Shown here in pieces: positions 1-11,811 of a stretch of DNA of 64,000 nucleotides. Below the pieces are notes generated by a model that worked only from the letters and a program-made list of their open reading frames with translations, was not told where the DNA came from and did no database searches. The stretch's first letter is position 1; each line of letters begins with the position of its first letter. Source of the stretch: Fasciolopsis buskii (lineage: Eukaryota > Platyhelminthes > Trematoda > Plagiorchiida > Fasciolidae); NCBI GenBank assembly GCA_008360955.1, contig LUCM01009862.1:513764-577763 (forward strand). The letters run 5' to 3'. Position numbers and translations under genes: made by a program.

Positions 1-90
1 TACTGTATAGCGGTAGCACACTCGACGAACAGAAATAACCCTGAAACCCATCGGGTGCTTCTGGAAAGATTTAACAACCCACCTAGAGTG

Positions 91-138
91 TATATAATAT
101 ATGTGATATTATACATATATATATATATACATATATAG
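91..138. repeat. AT dinucleotide-rich microsatellite
   Basis: Imperfect (TA)n run with a few interruptions, seen directly. Ordinary simple repeat with no attached gene. Confidence 0.9.
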
Positions 139-436
139 GCCACAACTATGAGGAATGTTACGCCGGCGAAAAAGCAAAACACATCTGAAGTGAAAATAAG
201 GGAGACAAAAGATAACAAGTAGACACTCCTAGACATCTTCATGAAAACGTGCTGCCAAAAGTGCAGTTGTGCCGTCGATTGTAATACGTACTACACAACA
301 CAATAAGACCTAAAACTTTACAGCATAAACGATCAGGTGCACCCTGAGAAATAAATACTTTAGCGAAAAATTACTAATTTGGACTGGCGGTTTACCATGG
401 CACTGCAGCGGTAACTCAAAAGGAACAACTAGAGGC

Positions 437-919
437 TTACTCAAATAGTCGTCCCCCCAATGGATGAAAATGTGCAATGAGCTTGGGACGGATGGAAGGA
501 TGAGAATGTACAGTTCCACGAAGTGTTGTAGGGCTGGTTGGTGACAGCCAGACAGAACCAGTAGTACTTGAAGTGAGACTGAGTTTTGCTGACCCAGTAA
601 ACGTAGATTCATCACCTGACGAGTCGTGAGAAAAACGACGGTGTGAATAACGAGGGCTCCAGCCTTGTTGGTTGGATAATTTCGCATCAGACGGACGGAG
701 ATTGTGATATTCTGAGGGCCACGATGAACGTGAATCTGAAAGCTTCGGAGTGGAACTGAATCCTGTGGTCTCGTCAGTAGGCAACAAATAGCCACTGTGA
801 GTTGACTGATCAAGTGCTGTTGAAAAGCGCTCCGAAGATTTGTGAAACTCAAGTGTACTTTGGGAATCCAACACCATCTCGTGAGTAGTTTGTGCAAACA
901 TCAAAAGTCTGCAGTCCTT
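437..919 (-). CDS. candidate serine-rich terminal exon, unrecognised
   Basis: An open frame of about 160 codons on the minus strand, rich in Ser and Thr and short of hydrophobic runs, ending at a stop at 437. Upstream the frame stays open to about 919. There a pyrimidine-rich stretch ending in AG (minus strand, pairing with 920-930) could serve as a splice acceptor. A second long frame on the same strand overlaps it almost completely, so one of the two must be chance. I recognise no domain, and the low-complexity composition is not diagnostic. It could be a host exon or simply an open stretch in decayed repeat DNA. I favour the second slightly. Confidence 0.15.
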   Translation of the reverse strand, partial: KDCRLLMFAQTTHEMVLDSQSTLEFHKSSERFSTALDQSTHSGYLLPTDETTGFSSTPKLSDSRSSWPSEYHNLRPSDAKLSNQQGWSPRYSHRRFSHDSSGDESTFTGSAKLSLTSSTTGSVWLSPTSPTTLRGTVHSHPSIRPKLIAHFHPLGGRLFE

Positions 920-1140
920 CTACATGAAAAACGATGCTTCTTGTTAGTTACCAGAAAAAACGAATCAGTGTAAATAAAGAACAACCTAAACACAAGAATC
1001 GGACACATGAATACCGGCGTCACAACTAATTTGAAACGAACACCAAATAATCAGGATACAAAACGTTGAATTACAAAACACGACGAAATCTTCACTGCAA
1101 GACAAAAGCAATTATTAACAACAAGATTAAAACTCATTAC

Positions 1141-1374
1141 CTAATCATTCAAGAAATTAGTGTAGCGAACTTCACGAGATGAGGTGAAACGTGAGTCCAT
1201 AACTTTATCAAATCTGTAGCCGTTTCCCCGGCAAGCCGAGGAATATTGAACGGAGTTCCCTGAGCAATGATTGTACAGAGGATTTTCTAAGCAACTGTAT
1301 CGATTGGGAAACCAAAATGAAACTAGGAGAATGGCACACACAAAGTTCTTCTTTCTCGAAATCTTCCTGTTCAA
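1141..1374 (-). CDS. candidate small secreted Cys-containing peptide, unrecognised
   Basis: A 77-codon frame whose start looks like a signal peptide: a basic N-terminus (RKISRKK, residues 3-9), a hydrophobic core (FVCAILLVSFWF, 11-22), then a mature part of about 50 residues with four cysteines. Short secreted cysteine peptides are common in flatworms, which is why it is listed. No family match is recognised. A GTAATG donor-like motif follows directly after the TAG stop, so splicing would not remove the stop. By chance alone a frame of this length is unremarkable in this window. Nothing here shows that it is expressed. Confidence 0.2.
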   Translation of the reverse strand: MNRKISRKKNFVCAILLVSFWFPNRYSCLENPLYNHCSGNSVQYSSACRGNGYRFDKVMDSRFTSSREVRYTNFLND

Positions 1375-3774
1375 CCTAGTTCAAAAAACGTATCGATAGG
1401 GAGACCGCAAATGAGGCGGTGCAGATCATTTTGCGGATGTCAATGACACAACTGGAACCGGTTCTTCGCTGTTTCTATAGATTATTTGGTACAGTTATTA
1501 GTAAAAATACCACCACGGACCCTAACTACTTCGTCAACAAAAGTAATAGGGAAATCTTGGTTGCCCGATAGAAATGTTCAGAGCGCAAAATACTTTTGGG
1601 CAGAACAATCCAGTGAGAAGCGTTATTGCAGTGACGATTAACAAATCAACACTATTGTGTCAGATAGTGAGAACCAGTCTTTCATACCACGTTACACATC
1701 GCAGTAGAAAGAAGGCACATGCAAGGTGGACAGAAAGTGGACTTGCAGCAGCGGAAAAAGAGACGAACACCGGAATAGCCAACACGGAATGAAATTTGAC
1801 TGCACAAACGCATGTTTTCAATCATTCTGGTTCGACAACACAAAGGCTACTGTTTACGGTTCGCTGCCATAACCTTCGGTATGTCCAACAACTAATTTAG
1901 GGATCTTTTAGATCCCGGCCATGGAGACTTGGGACACCCACTTTAACCAGGTCCGATGCATATTTTCGCATTCTATGCTGCCACGCTACCTATCGGTTTT
2001 CGCTTAGCTTTCTTTACCTCGAAGGAAAAACAGAGAACAAAGCACAGTATGATAGGCGTGTCTGCCATAGCAACATATTCTTCGACCAAAGAAGTCTACT
2101 ATGTTGGATACGCTGTCATAAAGTATTTTTGAACCAGTACCCATTACTCGATTGTTAAAGTTGGTGGTGCTTACGTGGCCATTCCATTCGATCCTAGCGG
2201 TGCTAAATTTAGCCCCGTTTGGTAACAAACATCGATGATCAAAACCTCCAAAGGAAGGACAACTTCAGCACGCAAGCTCCGCAGGTCACAATCATGCAAA
2301 AATATGAGCGCACTGCAGAACAGTACATAAGACCTCAGTGGAATATGAGGTTAGTACCAAAAATGTTTCGGCCCAGCTTAAGCCGATCGAGCGCTGGATG
2401 TGCGCTCGCCTCTACTTCCGTACTACCGTCGTCCATCAAGCAACCATTGAGGCAGGCGTATTGGTCGACAATTGCTATTTTCTTCAGTCGAGTACTAAGT
2501 TTGGATTTTCTGGCCTCGAGTTTTGCGGCAGCACTTTACAATATGAAGATGAAGAACACATGTCAACAAAGTACTGGTTAGTACATCGTTCTATTTCACC
2601 TATTAGCACACATAGTGATTCTCCTTTTGCTGGTGTGGTATCTCGACATTGTGATTTGGAACAGCATCGAAAGAACAAATTTTTTTACCGTGTTACTTCT
2701 ACCGCGCACGCTTGCTATCTAAAATAAATAACGTCAGATTTTCTGTCAATTTATTTTCGCTGCTACGGTCAAAATCATTATGCGTTTTCCGAGATAACAT
2801 TTCCGTTAGCTGGAGACAGATATGGTGCCATTCTACACTCATTAATGATTCAAGTGGCTTTATAGCACTCCGTGATTCAAGTTTATGGTGAGGCACGGAA
2901 GCCTATGAGGGAACTGAACGGTTCCAACAAACAAAGTGATCTCAGTCTAATGGTGTTAATGTGGTGCACGTGGATTACTATCGGAAACGCTCCCGGTCTA
3001 AGCAAGAAATCGTCACACTGGAAAGCGTACGGGCTAAACATTGTCTGCGAGTAACTGTAGACCAAAAATTGCAAAGCTTTCGTCGATCAGTGTAGGAAGG
3101 AGAACGCCTAGGACTCCTCTGAAGAAAACCGAGCGTAGCTTCCATTTTTGTTACATTTTACGAAAGAGTGAAGTGGGATGAGGATAGCCTATAGCCATCA
3201 GAGCCAATTATATGGCGAAAGGGCGGGTAAACAAGTCCCCGCTAGGTCAGTTGTAATAAGAAGACGGGAGATATCGAATCGCCGTATAATTCAGGGGCAT
3301 GTAAATAATCTTTAGGGTAATGAAAGCGTTTTCAGGTTTCAAGGTACTACAAGAACAGTAGCTCGGAAAACCCTACCAATAATTATGAAACGAAAACGAT
3401 CAGAAAAGATTCCGGTGGGATCCAGCTCTCCTCCGGTAGTCTATTTGTCTAGAGACTAGTTAAATTCCAAGAGGAAAAGGTAGGTCCCAAGTAATGAGTA
3501 ATCCGAAAGCAGAGCCAAAACGTAAACAATGAATATAAAAGACTGGCTATTTGAAACGAAAAACACCATTTGCTGATGCTTGGACATAGGAGGAACTGCG
3601 CTCATTCATCAAGACAACGGTCAAAACACTACCTTTGTAAGAGACTTCCAGTCATTCACATTCTTTTCTGGAAGGACTTAATGAATTCAACTGTATTACA
3701 ATTGCAGTTCACCTATTTAACATCGGATTAGGATGGCTTAATAAACAGTTATATTTATACATGATCCGGTTTCG
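1375..3774. other. no gene recognised
   Basis: Only short frames on both strands (up to about 130 codons near 2.2-2.7 kb, overlapping in several frames), none with a motif I know. Probably old intergenic or decayed repeat DNA. Confidence 0.5.
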
Positions 3775-4284
3775 TTAGTCTAGTACGTCACACCTGACCG
3801 AGTAATAAGGGCATGCTACGGTATATTGGTGTCTTCCGCACAGAAATGTGCAGGTAACGAGTGGATAGCCAATAAACTGTATTGCTATAGGATCCCAATC
3901 GCAGAGCGTGACGCTAAGATCCCAAACGACTCCTCGCCAGTTAGAGTATTTCGCTAAAAGAATAGCTTCAAAATAATCAGTAAAACTAACACTGAACGAA
4001 GAATCCGTGAACAAGGAACCTATGAACCATATCCCAGGGGAAGGGCAAGTAAGTGTTATGTCCAAGGAAGCAAATTGTCCGTTTTTAGAAGTCCAGGCGT
4101 GCAGATAACCCGAAGAGAATGTGCCTGCAATTTCCACAGCCGGCTCATTCCGCAGATTGACATCAACTGTGAAGAAATCTGAAAGAACCAAGGTGGATGG
4201 TGGGGCCTTCAAACCGAATGGTGCAACCAGCGGGAGCGCGCGCGGTCGGAAAATCCTAAGGAGCAAGTCAACCGGAAAAATCAT
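3775..4284 (-). CDS. candidate coding exon of unknown function (169 codons)
   Basis: One of the longest uninterrupted frames here not explained by a retroelement. The translation has a protein-like balance of residues: alternating hydrophobic and polar segments, several Cys and Trp (for example GVVWDLSVTLCDWDP in the second half, and a final stretch with three Cys). No transmembrane helix or known motif stands out. If real it could be part of an extracellular beta-rich domain. A frame of this length is expected about once or twice by chance in 64 kb over six frames, so length alone is not evidence. No convincing flanking splice pair was found. Confidence 0.2.
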   Translation of the reverse strand: MIFPVDLLLRIFRPRALPLVAPFGLKAPPSTLVLSDFFTVDVNLRNEPAVEIAGTFSSGYLHAWTSKNGQFASLDITLTCPSPGIWFIGSLFTDSSFSVSFTDYFEAILLAKYSNWRGVVWDLSVTLCDWDPIAIQFIGYPLVTCTFLCGRHQYTVACPYYSVRCDVLD

Positions 4285-6768
4285 GAACTTACGTTGTTAA
4301 GTTTTCGGGCAAACAAAGTTTGTCTATTACCAAAGAGAAAGATAACCGTTCAATTAGTGTTGCTGCTGGAATAACGAATTGACTATAGCGAATATCCTTG
4401 GTCGTTTTAAATGGTTTCAAAAGTAACGGGGGAAATTTATCCGTTTGGAACCCTAGGAAGGTCATGAGAAAAGCATAACTAACTTGAGGCGGAAGTATAT
4501 GGTGATAGACAAAACAACAAAACTATGGTGAGTATGACACGTTCCACCATCCTATTCATGTAGGCGTTCCACATAAAGAGAACCCGCTGACCAACGTAGC
4601 GAGCGTACGTAAAGAGAACAGGACCATGTTGTGGTTACTTCTTTAAAATAGTTCCCGACCTTGAAGTTCAGTTCAACACTGCTTGCACATGACAAACCGA
4701 GTGCGAAAGTCAAAAGAGCGTCCGCATTGGTGTTTTTTCCGTGAGTCTCCTCGGCTTTTAACGCTGCGCAAGATTTGAAATTTTATGTTGTCCGAGAGGC
4801 ATTATTAGTGGAGCTGTGTCACGCAAATACACAACCGTAGTTACACACTATACTCAAGTATAAAGGGCGGAAATAAAGAGATGGCATGCACCGACCCCAT
4901 TTACTTTCACTGGTAAGAAGATACTACACCTCTGCATATATCTAGAGCCCATTTGAAAGGTACCGCTGACAAGCAGCGAGCGGCACTATCAAGATGTACA
5001 TCCCAGAGAGGTGACTACCAGGTTTGTGAAAACTGAGCCCTCAAGTCTAGCCCGGAGTAACTCCTCTGTCTCTTCAGATTGTGCCTCCTTGTTTCAAATA
5101 CGAGAGTAAGCTCAAAGAGCCTGCTAAGCCCAAGCCATGTTGAGCGCTTCAAAGCACTAAAGGTTCGCAGTACGCCCATTGGGTTTCGCCAACATTGTAA
5201 TGTATTGTCCATTATCTGCCACCGCACTTTCACACCCGGTGGTTCGAAAATCTATACCTCTAAGCCTGGGGTACCTTGAGGCCACATTTGGGGACCCAAC
5301 AGATTACCAAGGCTGGCAGCTAAAGACAACTTACAGCGGATTAAGTCACCTCAACCGGGACAGTAGCAGATGAAGGAAGCTGTCCACCAGCAGATAGCAA
5401 TATGCTGCAAAAATCTTGGTAGGGTGCAGCCTTCGGCAAGCACGTCGCCACTTTGCACGATGGTGTGGCCCCGTCCAAACGCCAAGTTGGCAGCACCGAA
5501 AACGGATTACCCGACTCTCCAAAGTTCCTGAAATTTCTTGTAGGAGAGCGCTGGAGCAAGGCAGTTACACCAGAGGCTGCTTCACCTGTCTGAAAAAGCA
5601 GCACCGTGCAGCATTTTTCCGGAAGAAGTTGCGCTGTTGTGAGGCACGTTGCTTAGGTCGTCACCACAACGTGCCCCACCAGGCAAAGTTAGTGCTCACC
5701 TAAGTTGCCGCAATGACCATTGTAGTTTGTTCGATTTATCAGACCACCCAAACTCTAGTCCGCTTGGACGTGGTTGCCGTGGGAGATCACATGTACCGGG
5801 CTGCTAAAGGCGAATGTTTTTTTCGGCATTGGGACGGGTACAACTTCACTGAGTGAACAATTTACGAAACATCAACTTGCAAAGACCCCGATGTGTTCAT
5901 CATCAAGCCTGGCGAGCACAATTCAAGTCGTGGCTGCTGTTTCTACAAATCATTTTGCCGGGCAAAATTGACTAGATCCGGCTAGGGTATGCATGCACAT
6001 TGGCCGACCTGTTGATGCAAGCTCCAAAATCAGTCGGTGCAATTTTGCTCAGGTGGTTGCACTTACGAGACGTGGACGTAGCAAACTGTCAGGTGCAAAA
6101 GTAGATCCGTTACTTGATTGCAAATTGCCCGGGATACACTTCGCTTGAAGCAAGGAGTCGGCGATCGCCGGGTGCTGTGCGCAGTGTGGACAGGAATGAG
6201 GCAAATACCATGTAGACACTATGGCGAAAGGTGTCCAATGAACCACCTCACTTGGGGACCAGATAGTGTGGCAGAACAGTCAAACCTGCTTTAGGATCAA
6301 GAATTCCATGATTTAGAAAATGATCTTCCTAAATCACCGAGAGACGACGTTATGTAACTGGAGGCAGTGCAAAAGTGAAGAATGAGCCTTACGGGTCATT
6401 TTGAGGTCCCAATTCTTTGGCAACTGCAGGCCGAACGCATCGCGAATGGCACAGCATGCATATTTGCTCTGGTGGTTCTACGCCGAAGGCCCTTGCTGTC
6501 GCGTCAGATTGTCCAGGATATCTGTCCATGGCCTCCATTTAGCAAACGCTCAGTGCCATACCGACAATGTCACCAACCTTTGCTTACCAGCGCCCCAGAC
6601 CAAACGCTAAGACCGTATCCCATCCAACTAATGGCTATTTTTTGCTCACGTCTGCAAAGCCTGGTCTATACTAACCAGGCTCACCAAATTTCTCGGAGCT
6701 TTTAGTTATTTAGTCAGTCAAATCTAGATAAAATATAAACCTGATTTTCTGCAAAATAAGACTACCTG
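4285..6768. other. no gene recognised
   Basis: Several overlapping short frames on both strands at 5.0-5.7 kb and 6.4-6.7 kb. None carries a motif I can name, and there is no tRNA-like or LTR-like structure that I can see. Confidence 0.5.
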
Positions 6769-7250
6769 ATGGAATCCTCAGCATTTAAAAAACACGCTGT
6801 ACCACTCCTTGAGTGTGGCACTTTGATATACTCCGGCGTGTCAAATTCGGATAGGACCTCCATTGAAAGTGTTCAGAGACTCTTCACTATGCAATTGGTA
6901 AGTTGGTCTTCGACTGTGAATTACAAAGAGTGCTGTTCAGCCCTCAAACCTTAGCAACGTTTGCTGTGGCGACTTCAATTTAACCTGACTTTTCTACATA
7001 ACCTGATGAACAGACACGCCTTCCCCGCCGACCAACCTATATTCGCCACGTCATCACTGACCCTATCCATCGCAGGAATTCAACCATTCATACAGAAATA
7101 TTAAGTTATTTTAAAATTGCGCTTATTGTTGTTTATTTCAAGCTTTGGAACAAACTTTTCACTTACATTTTCTGGATACAGAACCAACCCAATTTTCAGG
7201 CTGCCCAAAATACTTACCTAAGCGTCACCCAACTCGTTCAACTAACCAAC
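6769..7250 (+). mobile_element. CR1-like non-LTR retrotransposon, 3' end fragment
   Basis: The plus-strand frame from 6769 matches the C-terminal part of CR1/Jockey-type ORF2 proteins downstream of the RT: an LPLLE-type run (PLLECGTLIYSGV), then SIESVQRLFT and NLTFLHNLMNRHAF. After a frameshift comes FKLWNKLF near 7140-7165, corresponding to the conserved 'LWNKLP' near the ORF2 C-terminus. The related minus-strand element at 9.07-15.96 kb has the same block as YSKLWNKLPSSL. Stops and frameshifts show it is dead. The strand is C-rich and G-poor, like other plus-strand CR1 pieces here. The 3' boundary is approximate. Confidence 0.6.
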
Positions 7251-9072
7251 ACCCATACATTGGAAGTGCGTGCTTTTGCTTCAGCCATCGCTTTCTAAAA
7301 ATCTACGCTGACTCTTTTCTCTGTCCCACAATCTTCATGATGAAATATGGACCAGCTACCAGCAAAACGGTAAAAGCATATCATTGGATGTCGGCCGGAG
7401 ATCGCCGCCCCATGTACGTTAACAGCTTGTTCCGTTCGTGCCCTTCCTGTCCTCATCATCCAGTCACACTTCTTTGAATGAACCAGTGTAATTCTCTTGA
7501 CCCAAGAACTTCCACGAATTTGATAGCTGCCTCCTTTCTTTTGCTGCCTTTCCTCGCATGCAATTTATCCTTTCCTCTTTGACTTGACGTTTCAGTCTTT
7601 CGACCATAGCGCAAAATCCAATCGTTCCCTTCCTTGTCAGTTATTTTTCCTTCACTTGACCATCCTAAAAGACGCTGTGCGTGTCATGAGATGCAATCAG
7701 GCTTTGTAATGGCTTCATTCTTGCCCCGGCACGTGCTCCACAGCATCCGTTGTGCCTCTCCGTTTGATGGCTTATCTTTACCTTCCGTTTCCGCAGCCTT
7801 GTGCAGTGAAACCCCCGTTGCAACAACAACAAGGACACGGCTGGGGAACGTGAGGATAAACAAACTGCCCCGAACAGTTGCAAAAACTGCCGAAACGCGG
7901 AAAATTATGATCGGGCGGAGGAGCTATGGAAAGTTCCAACCGCTCCTCTGCGAGGAAATAAATAATCCTAATGTATACTCCTCGAATTGCGAGAGGCATG
8001 CGCAGGGCAAGACCAGATTTTACAAGAATGATGCACAGAAAATGTAAATGATCGAAATGGAATGGGATAAGCCGGTGGGAGCAATATTGAGTTATTGCAG
8101 AAGCTCGCTGGAAAATGAAATGAAATGCTGCAAAGTAATGGGAAAAGTAAAAGATGCCAGTGAAAAGCAAAAAAATAAAAACTCAATTTTGAAGACCAAG
8201 AAGAGGTTCTTCGGACTGTTTGCAAGCAGCGGACTACGAGTCATTTCGTGTTTAAGTGTACTAAATGTGCTCATTGCTGGCGCACAACATGGACGGAGCT
8301 CAACGACGGACACCCAGATATGGCCGGAGTCCCCAAACGTCAGGAGCGTCCCATAATGGACGGAAACGTTGAGGTGAAGAGATGGCAAGCCTTGGTAATG
8401 CGGTAACTGGATGGAAGTGGTGGAAATCAGGCGGAACGTCAGGCAAATTGGATAGGACGCGTATTTGATAACAAATGGCCAAAAAATGTTAAGGAAGGAG
8501 AATAACTGTCAAGATTGTCTCAAACTATCTGGAGGAAATTTGTGAAGCTTCTGATATGGAACTTCCAAGGATGGTGGTTATATTTACATACGGATGGCGG
8601 TTAGCTGTACCGGGAGGTGCGTCAGATAACAGAAGTTTCGTGTGAGAACACTCCTTAAACACACTAGCCAGGAATGTCCTCTATGCTATCATTTTTGTTG
8701 TCGCAGCATTTAATCTTATTGAGCAGTACGTTTGGGAAATATGAGGTGCGCAGGCCGTTCCGGAGACAGTAGTAATCGCTTTTTTATCCAGTTGCAAAAA
8801 TGCGAGTTTAGATGTCCAGTGCGATAGTTGGCGTACTTTCGGTTGACCAGGCCAGAACTCGAGCGCCAGTTCTAGTTAACAGGTTCCTAACAGGAATGAT
8901 AGGGTAGCAGATTTGAAGTCGCCATTACAAGGACGGAAGCGTTAGCAGCGAGCCTGCTCCAAATGCGAGATCTGAAACGCAAGATAGAAGTAGTCTTGTT
9001 TGGGTGCCAGCTTGGGGTTGTCGTGATTATTGGATAGCGACAACATACCTGCAACATAGTGCATTTACTCCG
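7251..9072. other. no gene recognised; C-rich part may be more CR1 debris
   Basis: 7.25-7.85 kb is pyrimidine-rich on the plus strand and may continue the CR1-like fragment. 8.0-8.5 kb has overlapping Phe/Ser-rich frames with no motif. 8.54-9.07 kb turns G-rich, like the minus-strand CR1 that follows, but I cannot place it in the element. Confidence 0.4.
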
Positions 9073-10441
9073 TAAAATGTGGTAATAAGAATTGAGCTAT
9101 ATTGGCGGTTTTATGGGTAGCCGAAGGTTTGTAGCTACAAAGAACAACCTATTTGGCCTTGCCAAGCCAGCAAAGAAAATAAGATGACATGAAGAGAGAG
9201 GAACATACAGGCTGAAGGTGTTTTTGAAATCACGGGATGTGAAGAAAGCATGGATCCGTCAAGAAGTACATTGGCATTTTCGTCAGCCCACATTGGGAGA
9301 AGCTCGCGAATTAGTTGCCTAAGCCACTGGTGGAGAGGATACATCACTACAAGGGAGGTCAAAGAGTGCATTAGCAGGGACGTGTGATAAAGTGAGGAAG
9401 TAAGAGGTGAAGCCGATTCCCTGATGGTGACCTCAGCGAAGATTCGGTCATACACTAGAATTCTAACCCATGTTCGTAAGCCGCGTCTGGTCTAATGTTA
9501 GCTCGTGTCAGGTTAATTAAGAACGGGTCATCCAGTAACTTTGCCAGCTGGGCTTTGAACTTGGCTAAATTTGGGCAAGACCACAGGGAACTAGGGAGTT
9601 TGTTCCACAATTTAGAGTAGGCAACTGCGAAGAATTTAGCCCTGATCGATAGTCGATTCAGGACTATTCTTAACGAGTAATATGTACTGCGAAGATGATA
9701 TGGTTGACTACCAGCATCATGTGTGACGTTTGTAGTAGGGTATACATTATAATGGCAAAGATTAAAGAGAAATGCAAAATTTAATTTAACTCTACGAAGC
9801 CACAATCGTTCCAGTCCAAGCAGCTCGCATCTGGCCCTGTAGTTCAGGCTAGATTAAAGACCTGGAAGACTTCTAGTGAATGCACGCTGCATATTCTCTA
9901 CCGCAATTCGATCGAGAAGATAATCCAAGATAATCGGGCGGTTCTCGAGGTGGGGCCTAGCATGCGACTTGAAGGGGATAATTCTGCAGTCTTCAGTGCG
10001 GAATGCCCTTAAGAGCACTGTGGCGGTTCTCTTAGCTACAAAGATCTGATGGTGAGTCTGCTCGTGGAGGTTGAAAGAGCAGTATTATTGTAACCCCAAG
10101 TCCTTAACTGTGTGATACAAGGATTGGCATGCTGTTTATAGGGAGGGTGCCCGGAGGAACATGGCATTTATGTTATTATAGAAATCTTGTCAGCAGAGAA
10201 CTTTAAAAGCCACTTGGAACACTAGTTGTCAAGTGACTTTAGGTATTCACTGATAAGTGCATGAGTGGAGATAAATGATGCAGCCTCAACAGGCTAGACA
10301 ATTTTAATGTTATCGGCAAGCAGGAATGATACACCATGACGAATAACTTTAAAGATATCAATAATGTATAGCAGGTATGGGTGAGGACCTAGGACGCTCC
10401 CCTGAATGATCACACTGGTAATAGCACAGGGCTGGGAAAAG
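9073..10441 (+). repeat. exact 1,369-bp direct repeat, copy A
   Basis: Identical base for base (as far as I could compare) to 10443-11811, at a constant offset of 1,370. It ends directly at the single N at 10442. It carries the 3' part of the CR1-like ORF2, including the frames at 9135-9455 and 9455-9805. Most likely a contig end that overlaps the next contig and was not merged. Confidence 0.95.
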
Positions 10442-10442
10442 N
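10442..10442. other. single-N assembly gap
   Basis: The only ambiguous base noticed in the window. It sits exactly between the two identical 1,369-bp copies. Confidence 0.95.
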
Positions 10443-11811
10443 TAAAATGTGGTAATAAGAATTGAGCTATATTGGCGGTTTTATGGGTAGCCGAAGGTTT
10501 GTAGCTACAAAGAACAACCTATTTGGCCTTGCCAAGCCAGCAAAGAAAATAAGATGACATGAAGAGAGAGGAACATACAGGCTGAAGGTGTTTTTGAAAT
10601 CACGGGATGTGAAGAAAGCATGGATCCGTCAAGAAGTACATTGGCATTTTCGTCAGCCCACATTGGGAGAAGCTCGCGAATTAGTTGCCTAAGCCACTGG
10701 TGGAGAGGATACATCACTACAAGGGAGGTCAAAGAGTGCATTAGCAGGGACGTGTGATAAAGTGAGGAAGTAAGAGGTGAAGCCGATTCCCTGATGGTGA
10801 CCTCAGCGAAGATTCGGTCATACACTAGAATTCTAACCCATGTTCGTAAGCCGCGTCTGGTCTAATGTTAGCTCGTGTCAGGTTAATTAAGAACGGGTCA
10901 TCCAGTAACTTTGCCAGCTGGGCTTTGAACTTGGCTAAATTTGGGCAAGACCACAGGGAACTAGGGAGTTTGTTCCACAATTTAGAGTAGGCAACTGCGA
11001 AGAATTTAGCCCTGATCGATAGTCGATTCAGGACTATTCTTAACGAGTAATATGTACTGCGAAGATGATATGGTTGACTACCAGCATCATGTGTGACGTT
11101 TGTAGTAGGGTATACATTATAATGGCAAAGATTAAAGAGAAATGCAAAATTTAATTTAACTCTACGAAGCCACAATCGTTCCAGTCCAAGCAGCTCGCAT
11201 CTGGCCCTGTAGTTCAGGCTAGATTAAAGACCTGGAAGACTTCTAGTGAATGCACGCTGCATATTCTCTACCGCAATTCGATCGAGAAGATAATCCAAGA
11301 TAATCGGGCGGTTCTCGAGGTGGGGCCTAGCATGCGACTTGAAGGGGATAATTCTGCAGTCTTCAGTGCGGAATGCCCTTAAGAGCACTGTGGCGGTTCT
11401 CTTAGCTACAAAGATCTGATGGTGAGTCTGCTCGTGGAGGTTGAAAGAGCAGTATTATTGTAACCCCAAGTCCTTAACTGTGTGATACAAGGATTGGCAT
11501 GCTGTTTATAGGGAGGGTGCCCGGAGGAACATGGCATTTATGTTATTATAGAAATCTTGTCAGCAGAGAACTTTAAAAGCCACTTGGAACACTAGTTGTC
11601 AAGTGACTTTAGGTATTCACTGATAAGTGCATGAGTGGAGATAAATGATGCAGCCTCAACAGGCTAGACAATTTTAATGTTATCGGCAAGCAGGAATGAT
11701 ACACCATGACGAATAACTTTAAAGATATCAATAATGTATAGCAGGTATGGGTGAGGACCTAGGACGCTCCCCTGAATGATCACACTGGTAATAGCACAGG
11801 GCTGGGAAAAG
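10443..11811 (+). repeat. exact 1,369-bp direct repeat, copy B
   Basis: Second copy of 9073-10441. Its right edge runs without a break into the RT-coding part of the CR1-like element (11812 onward), so this copy is the one in natural context. Confidence 0.95.
10825..11175 (-). pseudogene. CR1-like ORF2 C-terminal region
   Basis: A 116-codon frame, WLRRVKLNFAFLFNL... then SKLWNKLPSSLWSC and FKAQLAKLLDDP. This is the post-RT tail shared by CR1/Jockey-type ORF2 proteins. It is repeated exactly at 9455-9805 in copy A. The frame that follows (10505-10825, duplicated at 9135-9455) has no such motif and is probably 3' UTR read by chance. Confidence 0.75.

Noticed and set aside
310..897. 195-codon minus-strand ORF as a gene
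   Set aside because: It overlaps the serine-rich frame almost fully. Its composition (scattered His, Leu, Cys without domains) looks like an off-frame translation, and no motif or splice context supports it.
9135..11175. Two pairs of identical ORFs (9135-9455 with 10505-10825; 9455-9805 with 10825-11175) as duplicated genes
   Set aside because: They are the same CR1-like 3' sequence counted twice through the exact repeat around the N at 10442.
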